Shown: positions 54,238-64,000 of the stretch, piece after piece
How positions within the stretch are numbered: the first letter of the stretch is position 1
Layout of the letters: every line of letters begins with the position of its first letter
NCBI GenBank assembly: GCA_949152475.1
Contig: OX424559.1
Span: forward strand, 31,415,119 to 31,479,118
Length of the DNA stretch: 64,000 nt
Source of the DNA: Terebella lapidaria
Taxonomy: Eukaryota > Annelida > Polychaeta > Terebellida > Terebellidae
Direction of reading: 5' to 3'
Notes under the pieces: model-generated
The model's input: only the letters and a program-made list of their open reading frames with translations
Database searches by the model: none
Told to the model about the DNA's origin: nothing
Translations under genes and position numbers: made by a program

Positions 54238-54402
54238 TACAGTGGAACCTGTGTTGAAGACCACCTGGAGTGAAAGACTGCTCAGTGAGGTCACAAGTGG
54301 CCATTTATAATGTTAATGATCCTGTTAAATGAAAGAGGACTTGTCATTGGGGACCACTTTTCGGGGTCCTTTGGGTGGTCTTGAAACACGGGGTCTACTG
54401 TA
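54238..54402. mobile_element. 165-bp MITE in KDZ intron 1
   Basis: TACAGTGGAACCTGTGTT at the left pairs with the inverted right end TACAGTAGACCCCGTGTTTC; GAAGACCACC and GGTGGTCTT continue the arms (about 28 bases). The internal GGGGACCACTTTTCGGGG is typical of a MITE type widespread in marine invertebrates (from memory). Confidence 0.7.
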
Positions 54403-54593
54403 TGTACATGTACATCATTTTGTCTTACATTTCTTTGTGCATCATTGTGTTCAGAGCAAAGTTCTAAATGTTTTGATATTGTAATTGTCGAATAGGGAAT
54501 TATCAGGAATACATGTATCTACAATTGCCAGCTGACAGCACTGTTTTATCAGTCTCACGACACCATTATCGAAATTTTCCCGTCATAGTTTAC

Positions 54594-55160
54594 GTCATTG
54601 ATGATTACAGATGATATCCATTTGTGATTCGGCGCCAAAACTGACTGAAATACAATGCTGCCCCTTGTTGAATTATCGTTTGATAACATCTTATTGTTAG
54701 GGGCATCATCAAGATTCTCGCATAAAATTACCTTGGAGTCAAATTCTTCAGGATTGTGATCTAGGCTGTAACCGTTCTTGTGCAGAGTACCGACACATTC
54801 CTGACACAGTCTCCACTGTGGGTTACAGTCTTTGCAACGGTGGATTGCCGTTAATTCACCATCACAGATCATACAGCTGTCAAATAGTTGTGGAGCTTGG
54901 AGAGAAGCATAAGCCTGCCAGAAGCTAGATCTGATGGATGCCCAGTTTCCATGTACCTTGATCTTCTTTTCCACATATCTCCGTTTTGCTGGAGGGGGGA
55001 CTTCGTTGGACTCGGTTGCATTCTGGCCTTCCTCACCATGCTCACGGTCCAATATTCTTGTTCTGTTCCTTGTAGGTTTGACTTTCCTACTCTCGAAGCT
55101 CCTTATTGCAGCTCCAAGGGTGACACTGCCAACCTTGAGCTGTTTGCCACGAAAGCTCAT
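54594..55160 (-). CDS. KDZ exon 1: start and CxC cysteine cluster
   Basis: ATG at 55160 reads MSFRGKQLKVGS. Basic, NLS-like residues (PPPAKRRYVEKKIK) precede the cysteine cluster CMICDGELTAIHRCKDC, WRLCQEC and the histidines of LHKNGYSLDH. This arrangement matches the CxC2-type clusters that accompany KDZ transposases and probably bind zinc and DNA. The donor GAC/GTAAAC at 54594 leaves phase 0, matching exon 2. Confidence 0.75.
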
Positions 55161-55559
55161 AGTTGTCAAACTGAATTTTAAGAAAAAAGTTGGTTAGCAA
55201 ATGTGGTCAAATTGGTCAGTACTTCCTCATGTTTCTCATGTACATGTAACTGTTTGTACTCCTTACCACAAAAATAGCTTGTGATCAATCCCACGCACCC
55301 ACACATCCATACAATTACTTCTACACACTACTTTCCATTTACCCACATCTGCTTTTAGTTTTTTTCTGTATTTTTTTGTGTTCAGTGTTATTCATAAAAA
55401 AAACCATAATTCAAATTATGATAATCCAATGTATGTCAGGTTATCAAAACCTGAGGATGTGGGGGTGAGGAGATCCCATTTTCAATCCTAAAATAATTAC
55501 ACAGATGTAAATTATAAATATCATATTCAGTTACTGAAAAATAATATAGTAACTAGACG

Positions 55560-56715
55560 TCAAGGCCTAAAGACGCCTTGGAGGCATTTTGGTGTTAGGA
55601 CTAATTCGTAATATTTAAAACATGTTTGCCATGGGCTCTACAACACATCGTTTCCTAGATATGGACGAAGATGAAAAATGTCGACTCAAAAGCAAAAGCA
55701 AAAAAACATTTCAGGTCAAGGTCAAAGTTCATCTGTAATACCCCTTAGACATATTTGTCTAGAGCCACGAGTCCAAAAATAACGTCTGTTTCGCTCTACG
55801 ACGCAACGTTTCTGAGATATCGATGAAAACGAAATATGCGAACTCGGCAAAACAAAATTTCGGGTCAAGGTCAAAGTTCAGCCCTAGGATGTTTGTCTAG
55901 GGTGACGAGTCTGAAAATAACGTCCGTTTTGCGCTACAATGCACCGTTTCCGAGATATCGACGAAAACGAAAAATGCCAACTAGGCAAAAAAAATTTCGG
56001 GTCAAGGTCAAAGTTCATCCATAATACCCCTTACACATGTTCGTCTAGGGCGACGAGTCCAAAAATGAGGTGGTTTGAGGTATCGATCACAAAATCAATA
56101 GGGTTCTTCCCTGGTGGTATATAAACCTCCATGCAAAGTTCTGCAACTATTGCCTGAATATTTTTTGAGTTATCGTCCGGAAACCAAGTCTCAAAATCAG
56201 CCTTGATTTCATCCTCCCGGATCTTACGGACCTCGGAGCCGGATCGAGAAAAAAAACCCTTAGAGATGTTTGTCTAGGACGACGAGTCTGAAAATAACAT
56301 CTATTTCGCTCTACGACGCACGGTTTCTGAGATATGCAGGAAGCCTCAAGGATGAATCAGCAAAAAATTATTTTGACCTCTAGGTCAAAGGTCGTTTGAC
56401 GGATCGTTCCTAAAATCAATAGGGTTCTTCCCTGGTGGCATATGAACCTCCATGCAGAGTTCTGCAAATATTGCGTGAATATTTTTCGAGTTATCATCCG
56501 GAAACCAAGTCTCAAAATTAGCCTTGATTTCATCCTCACGGACCTCGGATCCGGCTCAGAAAGGATAGGGTTCTTCCACATATCATTTCTGACTTGTGGT
56601 GAAAATTTGACAAGGATACATCAAGGCAGTCTAAAGCTATCGTCCGGAAACCAAAACGGCGGAAAAAGAAAAAAATTCTGCTAAAACCATCAAGGCATTT
56701 CTGCTGAAATGCCTT
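55560..56715 (+). repeat. Composite tandem repeat with hairpin end
   Basis: Units of about 130 bases around GGGTCAAGGTCAAAGTTCA and TTTGTCTAGGGYGACGAGTC (about 55720, 55860, 55997), then a segment with GGGTTCTTCCCTGGTGG that occurs twice (about 56100 and 56420). Ends in AAGGCATTTC-TGCT-GAAATGCCTT at 56692-56715, a perfect 10-bp-arm hairpin; AAGGCCTAAAGACGCCTT at the other end is similar. Confidence 0.75.
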
Positions 56716-57167
56716 AATAACGAATAATTATATCAAAGAAACGCCAAATTTCTTACCACTAGCATGCAGATTGTAGAAACATAAAACGAAGTAAGAGCCC
56801 CAATTTGCTTAAATATACTGTGTATATACATATTATGTATGTAATCAAGTCCAAGATAAAATAGAATGGTTCAGTTGCAGACGACCACATTGGTGTATCC
56901 CCGGACACCCTATCCTACCTTGTGCTCATGACCGACCAACATACCATATTCGTTCTAATTTTCACACTCTGCATTGGGAAAATCATACTTCGTGGTATCA
57001 AGTTAATTAAATAATTCCAGTGGGCGCACACTGAACATCCGAGAAAAAAACTTTCATTTTCATGTGTGATTCCTAAGATTCGTTGCTGATGAGTGCATTA
57101 TGATGAAGGATTTCATGTACCGGTACTGTAATGCATCAAATATTATAATTTTGCGAACTTGAATGAT

Positions 57168-57990
57168 TGGCGGCATCAACAACCGATGGTAAGACGGACA
57201 GTTTTAACCGGCGCTATTGGCGGCATAGACTAGCAACAGTAAGTTCTAACCGGCGCTATTGGCGGCATCGATGAGCAAGAGTAGTTTCTAAGCGGCGCTA
57301 TCGGCGGCATCGACGAGCGACGGTAAGAACAACGGTTCCAACCGGCGCTATTGGCGGCACTGAAGAGCGATGGTAAGAACGACGCTTGTAACCCATGGTA
57401 TTTGCGGCACTGAAGAGCAACAGTAAGAACGAGGCAATGACGAGCGACAGTGAGACGGACAGTTCTAACCGAAGCTATCGGTGGCACCGACGAGCGACGG
57501 TAAGATCGACGCTTCTAACCGGTGATATTGGCCGCATCGACGAGCGACGGTAAGAACGACGCTTGTAACCGGTGGTATTGATGAGCGACGGTAAGAGCAA
57601 CACTTCTAACTGGCGGTATTGGCGGCATCGACCACCGACGGTAAGACGGGCAGTTCTGACCGACCCTATTGCCGACATCGACGAGCAACGGTAAGGATGA
57701 TGCTTCTAACTGGCGCTATTGGCGGCATCGGTGAGCGCCGGTAAGACGGACAGTTCTAACCCACACTATTGGCGGCATCGACAAGCAATGGTAAGAACAA
57801 CCCTTCTAACCAGTGGTATTGGCAGTATCGGCGAGCGATGGTAAGAACGACGCTTCTAACCGGCGGTATTGGTGGCATTGACGAGCGACGGTGAGAACGA
57901 CGCTTGTAACTGGCGCTTTTGCAGCATCGACGAGCGACGGTAAGAACAATGGTACTAACCAGCAGTATTGGCGGCATCGACGAGCGAGGT
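57168..57990 (+). repeat. 50-bp minisatellite, about 16 units
   Basis: Units follow GACGAGCGACGGTAAGAACG then CTTCTAACCGG and TATTGGCGGCATC. Fifty is not a multiple of three and ORFs across it switch frame, so it is not coding. Most units contain GGTAAG and TCTAAC. Confidence 0.92.
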
Positions 57991-57997
57991 GAGAATG

Positions 57998-58290
57998 ATC
58001 AACCTCACAGTGATATCACACACGCCTCACACCTTTTATGTCACATTTGTGATGCCACAGGAATATCACAATAATCTCACAACTGTGACCTATATCGTGT
58101 GAGGTCAATGTGATGTCGCTATGACTTCAGACATAATGACATCACAAAGGTTATCGGTTATATAGTTGTGATATCACAGGGACCTCACAACTGTGACCTC
58201 AAAGGTGTGAGTTCGGTGTGATAACACAATGACATATTGGATATGACATCACAAATGTGATATTGCCATGATGTCACTATGATATATTAA
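57998..58290. repeat. TGTGA/TCACA-rich low-complexity tract
   Basis: Irregular repetition of GATATCACA, CCTCACAACTGTGACCT and TGTGAGGTC, which pair with each other in many ways. Confidence 0.7.
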
Positions 58291-58941
58291 AAATGACCGA
58301 TATTTAATCAAAGGGTCATATTTGGGAAAATGAATAATATGCAAAAACGGCTTCCGTACATACTAAGAAATCAATATATACTATTTTGACGTGACCTGGG
58401 TTGTTTGAAGATTTTCTCGCCAAACCGATCCGTAAAAATCGATATTGGAATGCATGCACCTGGCATTGTTTACATCCTCATTGCTTATGGATGTGAGATC
58501 AAAACGTGAGCCATGCTCAGATACCACCATACGTAAAATTACGTAAAATGCGGGGCAATGCTGTTTTTCTATGGTGTTGATATTCACGTCGTACGTCAGA
58601 GCCTCTTGAGCTGAAAATAAACTGTTGCCATTCAGATTACTCGATTTTTCAAGCTGATCGCTCGATAAATTGATTGATTTCCTAAGATAAATTGGTGATA
58701 TGCCAACATAATATATCGCAAGAAACATACAAATGCCTATACTTGTGATAATTTGACAATGATTTTGTCATAGCATGTCCGGTAAACGAACATTCACAGG
58801 TTTAGTGTGGTGACCAAGGGGTTTTACTAGCCTGTGGCCTTTTAATTAATATAATTGGAAAAGTCGGAATTTGAGGTGGACAGAGACACTTGTAACCGGC
58901 AAGGAAATGTAGAACTTGATCTAGCTGGCCACCAAAAAGCC

Positions 58942-59173
58942 AGTTCGGAAATGTTTCTAGGTCAGGTCAAGTGGTATAAACAAAACGTTTGTACACACCA
59001 TGTTCAAACGTGAGTGACTCGGTGAACTCGAAGTAAACAAAGTATTTAGTATTGTACAGGCGAAATCGAGTAATGTGCTGGTGAGTGACTAGACAATGGT
59101 CAGTAATGGTAGCGTGAAAGCATTTGACCCTAACCCAATTCTACTGACCTGACCTAAAAACATTTCTGAACTC
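58942..59173. repeat. Foldback element with about 30-bp arms
   Basis: GGAAATGTTTCTAGGTCAGG (from about 58947) is inverted as CCTGACCTAAAAACATTTCT (to about 59167), with few mismatches. No coding content; probably a MITE. Confidence 0.7.
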
Positions 59174-61578
59174 ACGTACTTCGCGGGACTAATTTTCGCG
59201 GTAGTTACCATGAAGGAATAACCGCCTAGATCTACAACACAACAGGCCAGTGCATGCGTGCCACCAAGTTGACCAACGACGGCCGGCCTAGGCATGGGCC
59301 TAGGTCTGGCCTGTTGAGATCTGGAGGATTCATCTTTACTTACACAGCGTCGGTTCATACATGGAACGATGAATCCATAGTAATGCGTGTATGACTTTTT
59401 GTTACATATGCGTTTGATTAATTAGCACTAGAATGTGGATCCTATTCAGTCTTGCGTGAAAAAATCTGCAAGTAGCACCGACATGCCTGAAGGAACGAGG
59501 AAGCGCATGCGCAACACCGGTGTGATTTTCATGTATGGAAGCTGCACGTTGACATTTGAGACCCAACTCAAACAATCAAACAATCTAACAACCAAGCCAT
59601 CAATTACTTATTAGTCAAAATATGCAAAATGTACACTTTATGCCTACACGATATACCTAAATTATAGGCCGACGTGGCATATTTGATAGAAAAAGTAAAA
59701 CCTTGTTTGATCCCGCCCCCGGGGACAGTGAAAGAAAACACCAGACATCACAAACGTGTACATTCTCGCACTCCACCGTTTCCAGCGGGAACGGTCCAGC
59801 TAGATTTCGATCTAGCACTCCAGCGGGTAAAACATATCATTTGATTGCCGTGACGGCTGTTTATTGCCATGTCGTGCGAGAAAATGCATATATGACATTG
59901 TGTTCTCGGTTTATCTACTAACTGATCACCATCTCAGCCTCGCCTACAGGCTCGGTCTAGATTCGGTAACAGATTGCTAGATAAACCGATCTAGCACTCG
60001 AAACAATGCCATATGCATATAATGATAGAGAGATGATGAGGTATATCATGTACATATGGACAACCATTGATTTAGGTTAATTGCTCACACTACATTCAAT
60101 AATGAAAGATATATTTTGGAGGAATTTATATTTATAGGCCTAATACACTGACCCTCAAATTCACACTGGAAATTCTTGATTGTGCACAACTTTTAATATG
60201 CCCACAAGTTCTATCAGTATATATCTAATAGTACATCTATTCCATGCACTTATAGGGTAAATAAAATTTAGGACGATACGATGTACAGTGTTAGGCAATT
60301 GTCACAGTCTGGGTATCAGAACGTAGGCCTACGTGTGAATATTTTGTCATGTTCTATTCACAGCCTGAAGACAGAGTTCCAGATGCACGTTTGCAATCAT
60401 TGTGTAATTTATCATTATATAACTATGTAATATTGGAAGTAGGCCTATTGTATGTGGCGAAATCTTCAAAGTGAAATTGTGAATTATTTCCCACCAACAT
60501 TTAGGCTTATTAAAAAAATGTTGAGGGGGATACCTGTAGAAGCCACCATATATTTCAAGCCAATGTCTCTCATGTCACTGATCGGTCAATGTCAAGGACA
60601 TTTTCGATGAGAACTGTGGGATTACCGTTAGGTTAGGTGTTTCAAGGGAAAGGTAACGCTGTGCGCTGGTCTGGGGGAGCACAGCGTTATGGTTCAAACG
60701 ATAGCTAACGGCCACACCGTTAGTATTATCTGGAAAGTAACCGGTGTTCGTATCGGGTGGTCAACATGCATGGGCTTCAGTAGTTCGTAATTCTTAGTTT
60801 AGGATTCTTCAGCCGTGAGCTGTGATTCCATCAAAAGACGACCAGCAAACGCATGTGGTTTCGTTATCAAAACTCTTCACTAGCTACACATCACCCAATT
60901 CATTGGTAACCACATCTTCTTTCGCCACTTTGTCTGTTATGTCGTCTAGTCGCTTCACAACGAAGACAATCATCGAAACAGTCATAAACTGAAAAATCCT
61001 TTATTTATTTGATCATGATCCATCCATTCTTTATCATTCCATGAAAAGGAGCATCAACTGGCAAGGAACATCACTGAACTTGATAATATTCCATGTTAGA
61101 AATTGAACTGAACATGTTGGTCATTGGAGCTTGTTCAAAGTCTTGTTTACCTAATGCTTGACGTAAACTCCTGGACCATTCGTAACATATCGTGTAGAAA
61201 TATAGCCTGGAATGAGCAATATATATATTACACACATCTATATCAGCATTTAATTTGGAAAGAATGCGTCAATATCCTCTTGCAGTGAGATCTCATAGTC
61301 GATATTGATGTGTTTTTCAAACTTGATGGTGTGCCATCACCCGACAGGGACTGTCCTAAAATTGACGATCTTTTTGGTCTTTATGGCGTTGTAAATCCAG
61401 TAGCCAATGTTCATTTGCGATAAGTTCCCTTCTGTCGGCCACCAGGATAAAAATTCAAGAAGGGTTGAAGTGGTGCTCGGTCTCGAGATACGAATCCCTC
61501 CTTTCTATATCAGCTCTAGTAGGGGCGAGGATGGGAATGTCTGTAGGTATATATCTTTGTTTGTCTGTCTGGGCATGT
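59174..61578. other. Non-coding stretch with one strong hairpin
   Basis: AACGCTGTGC at 60655 pairs with GCACAGCGTT ending at 60688 (10-bp stem), next to CTAACGG/CCGTTAG. GATCTAGCACTC occurs twice (about 59809 and 59989). No gene recognised. Confidence 0.45.
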
Positions 61579-62120
61579 AAGTAAGTATCAATCTATTACC
61601 ACCAATTCAACTAGATTTTGATCATGACAATAACAGACATAAAATACAACATTTTGCAACAGAAACGAAGCCCAACCAAATAGTTTATCCAAAGACACAC
61701 TGGTGTCATCAGGGGCAGACAGTGTGTGAAATGTAGTTGTTTCTACTGTACACCTGATCGAGTCAGCATACAACTGCCCTAATTCAGAAATCCGAAACAA
61801 ACCCGATGGAATAGATACATGACAAGTACATGAGTACCTAATCACAAGCCAAAAGGCTACTGCGCTTATGATATCATGGGGGACAGATTTAACGTCCACC
61901 AGCAGCGACACCAGTTCAGTGTTATGAATGCAAATATCAATCTATTACCACCAATTCAACTAGATTTTGATTATGACAATAACAAACATAAAATACAACA
62001 TTTTGCAATAGACACAAAACCCGACCAATTAGTTTATCCAAAGACACACTGGCGTCATCAGGGGCAGACAGTGTGTGAAATGTAGTTGTTTCTACTGTAC
62101 ACCTGATGGAATTAGTAACT
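61579..62120 (-). repeat. 361-bp repeat, one full and one partial unit
   Basis: Landmarks at 61581 and 61931 (period 350). Compared with 48.9 kb these copies share an inserted TTCAACTAGATTTTGATYATGAC version, so they form a subfamily. Confidence 0.85.
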
Positions 62121-62155
62121 CAAACAGGAATAGTCCGATCAGCCCGTAAATTTAC

Positions 62156-62436
62156 CAGATGAATTGGCATTCCAATGGGCGACTGCCTTTGTCGTGAAAA
62201 GCAAAACCAGGTTTCCCGGTAGATGGACTTATGTACTTTCCACTGTCATCTACCAGCAAAAACTCAAGGTCAAATGAGGCCATGTTCAAAGACACTATAG
62301 AAATCGACATATTATTATGACTTGTCATTTGAATGTGTGAATATCTAAATCTTGATGTATTCAAGGGGATGATTCCCGCATCCGTGCCTTTATGTGGCCG
62401 GTTTGCACACTCGAGTACGATGCGCAACTTCCACAT
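62156..62436 (-). CDS. Candidate exon of unknown function
   Basis: Opens with ATG 62436 (MWKLRIVLECANRPHKG), stays open for 93 codons, and reaches a donor-like CTG/GTAAAT at 62156. SFDLEFLLVDDSGKYI and KPGFAFHDKGSRPLEC look like beta-strand segments of a real protein, but I recognise no family and see no partner exon. Confidence 0.25.
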
Positions 62437-63362
62437 GCATTGGTAGCTTTATTTACTTTTACACACAATCAGCAAAGTATGGACTACTAGTACATGTATA
62501 ACGTGTCAATATTACATGCTCAGTTGTATTTTCCCTCACCGTCATCTACATTAATGTGCTCAAGCTGTACTGGAGGATACAGTGACCACGAAGTAGCTGA
62601 TAATAGTTGATTTCATACTGGGGTTTAAATATTGAAATGTTCGATTATTTTCATATTATTAAGTAGCTAATCTTGTTGAATATCTCCAACTTTGCGTTTT
62701 ATGTATAGTGAACAAATATCTGTCTATCAGTTTAGGGAAATTCGTGCAAAAAATTCACTCAAAGTATAGTAATTGTTATATCTAAAACATACACCACAGA
62801 GCCTTAATATCAGCATCACCTTTCACAGTAGTTTTCACAAGTAGGAAATACAGAATCCATAAGATACATTTGATGTTATTCGCCATTCCGGTGTATCTCT
62901 CGATGTGTGGATCTCGCGCACAGAGACAATTTGATTAGTACACTGATCAGCGTAATCAAGTATCCAGTACGAATTGAACTGAAGAATGAACTGGACGAAA
63001 ACTCTCACAGACGGAGCCGTACTGAAGCTTAGTCAAACAAGTCAAAAAGAAGGAAGTAAAATAGATCTGTAGACGCGTGTCCCCAATTTATAGCTGGGTT
63101 AGGTTACAAATTGCAATTGTAGATGGTCACAAACCCGGTCTATGTAGAATGCATGTGATGGTGTGTGTATGTGTGTGAGGGGGCCGTGGGGGACTAGTGG
63201 AGTGGTGATATGTGCAGGTTTGTATGGGGTCTGCGGGAGATATGACGACAAAATTGTTTTGTGGTTGGAGGAGCGGATTCCTGAAACTAACCAGCTTGCT
63301 GCACTGTTAAAGGGCTCAGAATGGACCCTCATATGGCGTCAGTTGTCGAGTGGACCAATTGT
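62437..63362. other. Non-coding stretch, nothing recognised
   Basis: A GT-rich patch at 63159-63180; no motif or convincing ORF. Confidence 0.4.
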
Positions 63363-63366
63363 TTAA

Positions 63367-64000
63367 CCTTTCCGTTACTGACCCACCCCTCAGCCTCCAT
63401 ACTGAGCCGATTGATGTATGAGTTGATAGGATTTATTTATGTTTGATTACTTTATTTAAAGACGTTTCAAAATAATCATGTGTGGAAATAAAGTCACATT
63501 ATTGTGTGCTATTTATCCTTCTCAACCCCATGCCATTGGTTACCATGGAAACAAGAGAGAATTCTAGCGACCAAACAGATGGCTGTTTCATTGTTCTTTA
63601 TCTTACAGCCTTTTTCGAATTTGTAATGAAATATAACCCAATACATTTTACTTGAGTACTTGTAGTCTTTTGATCTTGTGATGAAGTGAATCTCGTGGGT
63701 TTTGATAGTATTTACAGCATGTCAATATTTTGATTAGTTATGAAGATATACACTTTTCAGTCAAAATTGTCTTTAGTTCGACCCATTGTAATCAGTACTT
63801 GTGACGGGACAAGGTTAACTGCAGGTTAATTATTCAGTTAACTAAACAATTGAGCTTCTAAATTTAAATCGGTGGCAAAATGTATGTACTAGTTCATTGT
63901 GTAGGTACATTCTCGGGTATATATAACATTTAATACAATAAGTCGAGTTACCTATAATACATCTGTTGGTTGACAAAGTTATGATTACGCAGCGTAACCA
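63367..64000 (-). mobile_element. Second piggyBac-type MITE, inverted, cut by window end
   Basis: TTAA at 63363-63366 followed by CCTTTCCGTTACTGACCC. The body is the reverse complement of 35008-34360 with many differences, and the last bases GATTACGCAGCGTAACCA are the inner palindrome of the other copy. Confidence 0.8.

Larger units (their letters stand above)
41169..55160 (-). pseudogene. KDZ (Zisupton-type) transposase gene, at least 13 exons, disrupted
   Basis: Exons, 5' to 3': 55160-54594, 54057-53952, 53688-53477, 53317-53192, 52859-52695, 52369-52240 (or 52233), 48527-48421, 48180-48094, 47878-47698, 44840-44751, 44571-44514, 43244-43084, 41317-41169. With the 52240 choice all phases fit and sum to about 713 codons without a stop. 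The product has an N-terminal CxC cysteine cluster, then the KDZ catalytic core with CRHEF, YDIAC, HAYGH and EGFGLVDGEW motifs, and a C-terminal helical region. KDZ proteins are cut-and-paste DNA transposases with an RNase H fold. Exon 8 is hit by a LINE insertion on its donor, and no final exon or terminal inverted repeats were found. It could be a dead transposon or a once-domesticated gene. Confidence 0.8.

Noticed and set aside
57230..57977. Minus-strand ORFs with repeated MPPIAPVRT-like peptides
   Set aside because: Product of the 50-bp minisatellite; the unit is not a multiple of three and the frame changes.
58381..58728. 115-codon minus-strand ORF
   Set aside because: Looks protein-like in places but no family, exon boundary or conservation could be seen; too weak to call.

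Overview
The window looks like an intergenic, transposon-dense stretch of a metazoan nuclear genome, probably a marine invertebrate (a mollusc is my best guess, not provable here). Reasons: spliceosomal introns, a Ty3/Gypsy LTR retrotransposon, several LINE families, KDZ, Crypton-like and piggyBac-type DNA transposon remains, many MITE-like inverted repeats and satellite arrays, no operons, and the frequent word TACATGTA. I see no host gene that I can identify by name; a few candidate host exons are listed at low confidence.

Layout. 1-10175: an almost complete Ty3/Gypsy element whose left LTR is cut by the window edge. It has a tRNA-Leu primer site, gag, pol in the -1 frame and, unusually, a third gene carrying zinc fingers plus a TatD-type metal-dependent nuclease domain. 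The LTR copies are identical wherever both are visible, so the insertion is young. 10455-17105: an old direct duplication whose two arms flank a 2.4-kb satellite of about 327-bp units rich in TGACGTCA. 20-25 kb: dispersed repeats, a TGACGTAA-rich minisatellite and weak candidate exons. 25987-29630: a CR1/L2-like LINE whose ORF starts with a 2A ribosome-skipping motif; it is broken by one frameshift. 30-40 kb: a graveyard of 5'-truncated copies of a second LINE family that encodes RNase H, a Tx1/L1-like LINE tail, an Env-like relic, a piggyBac-type MITE, a ParB/Srx-like relic, a palindromic minisatellite and a zinc-finger ORF related to the third gene of the Gypsy element.

41169-55160 (minus strand): a 14-kb gene of at least 13 exons encoding a KDZ (Kyakuja-Dileera-Zisupton) transposase with its N-terminal CxC cysteine cluster. 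Its exon phases fit together, but a LINE tail with a 9-bp target duplication sits exactly on one splice donor, so this copy is probably dead or exon-skipping. Its introns have been colonised by other elements: a Crypton-like relic on the opposite strand, a 361-bp repeat, a 134-bp satellite dense in AGGTCA nuclear-receptor half-sites, and a MITE.

55.5-64 kb: more composite tandem repeats, a 50-bp minisatellite (16 units), a TGTGA/TCACA-rich tract, small inverted-repeat elements, two more copies of the 361-bp repeat, and a second copy of the piggyBac-type MITE that runs off the end.

Functionally the window is a set of nested selfish elements rather than a pathway. The most notable system is the Gypsy element carrying a zinc-finger-TatD nuclease gene, with a related zinc-finger relic elsewhere in the window suggesting that this gene module is an established part of an element lineage.
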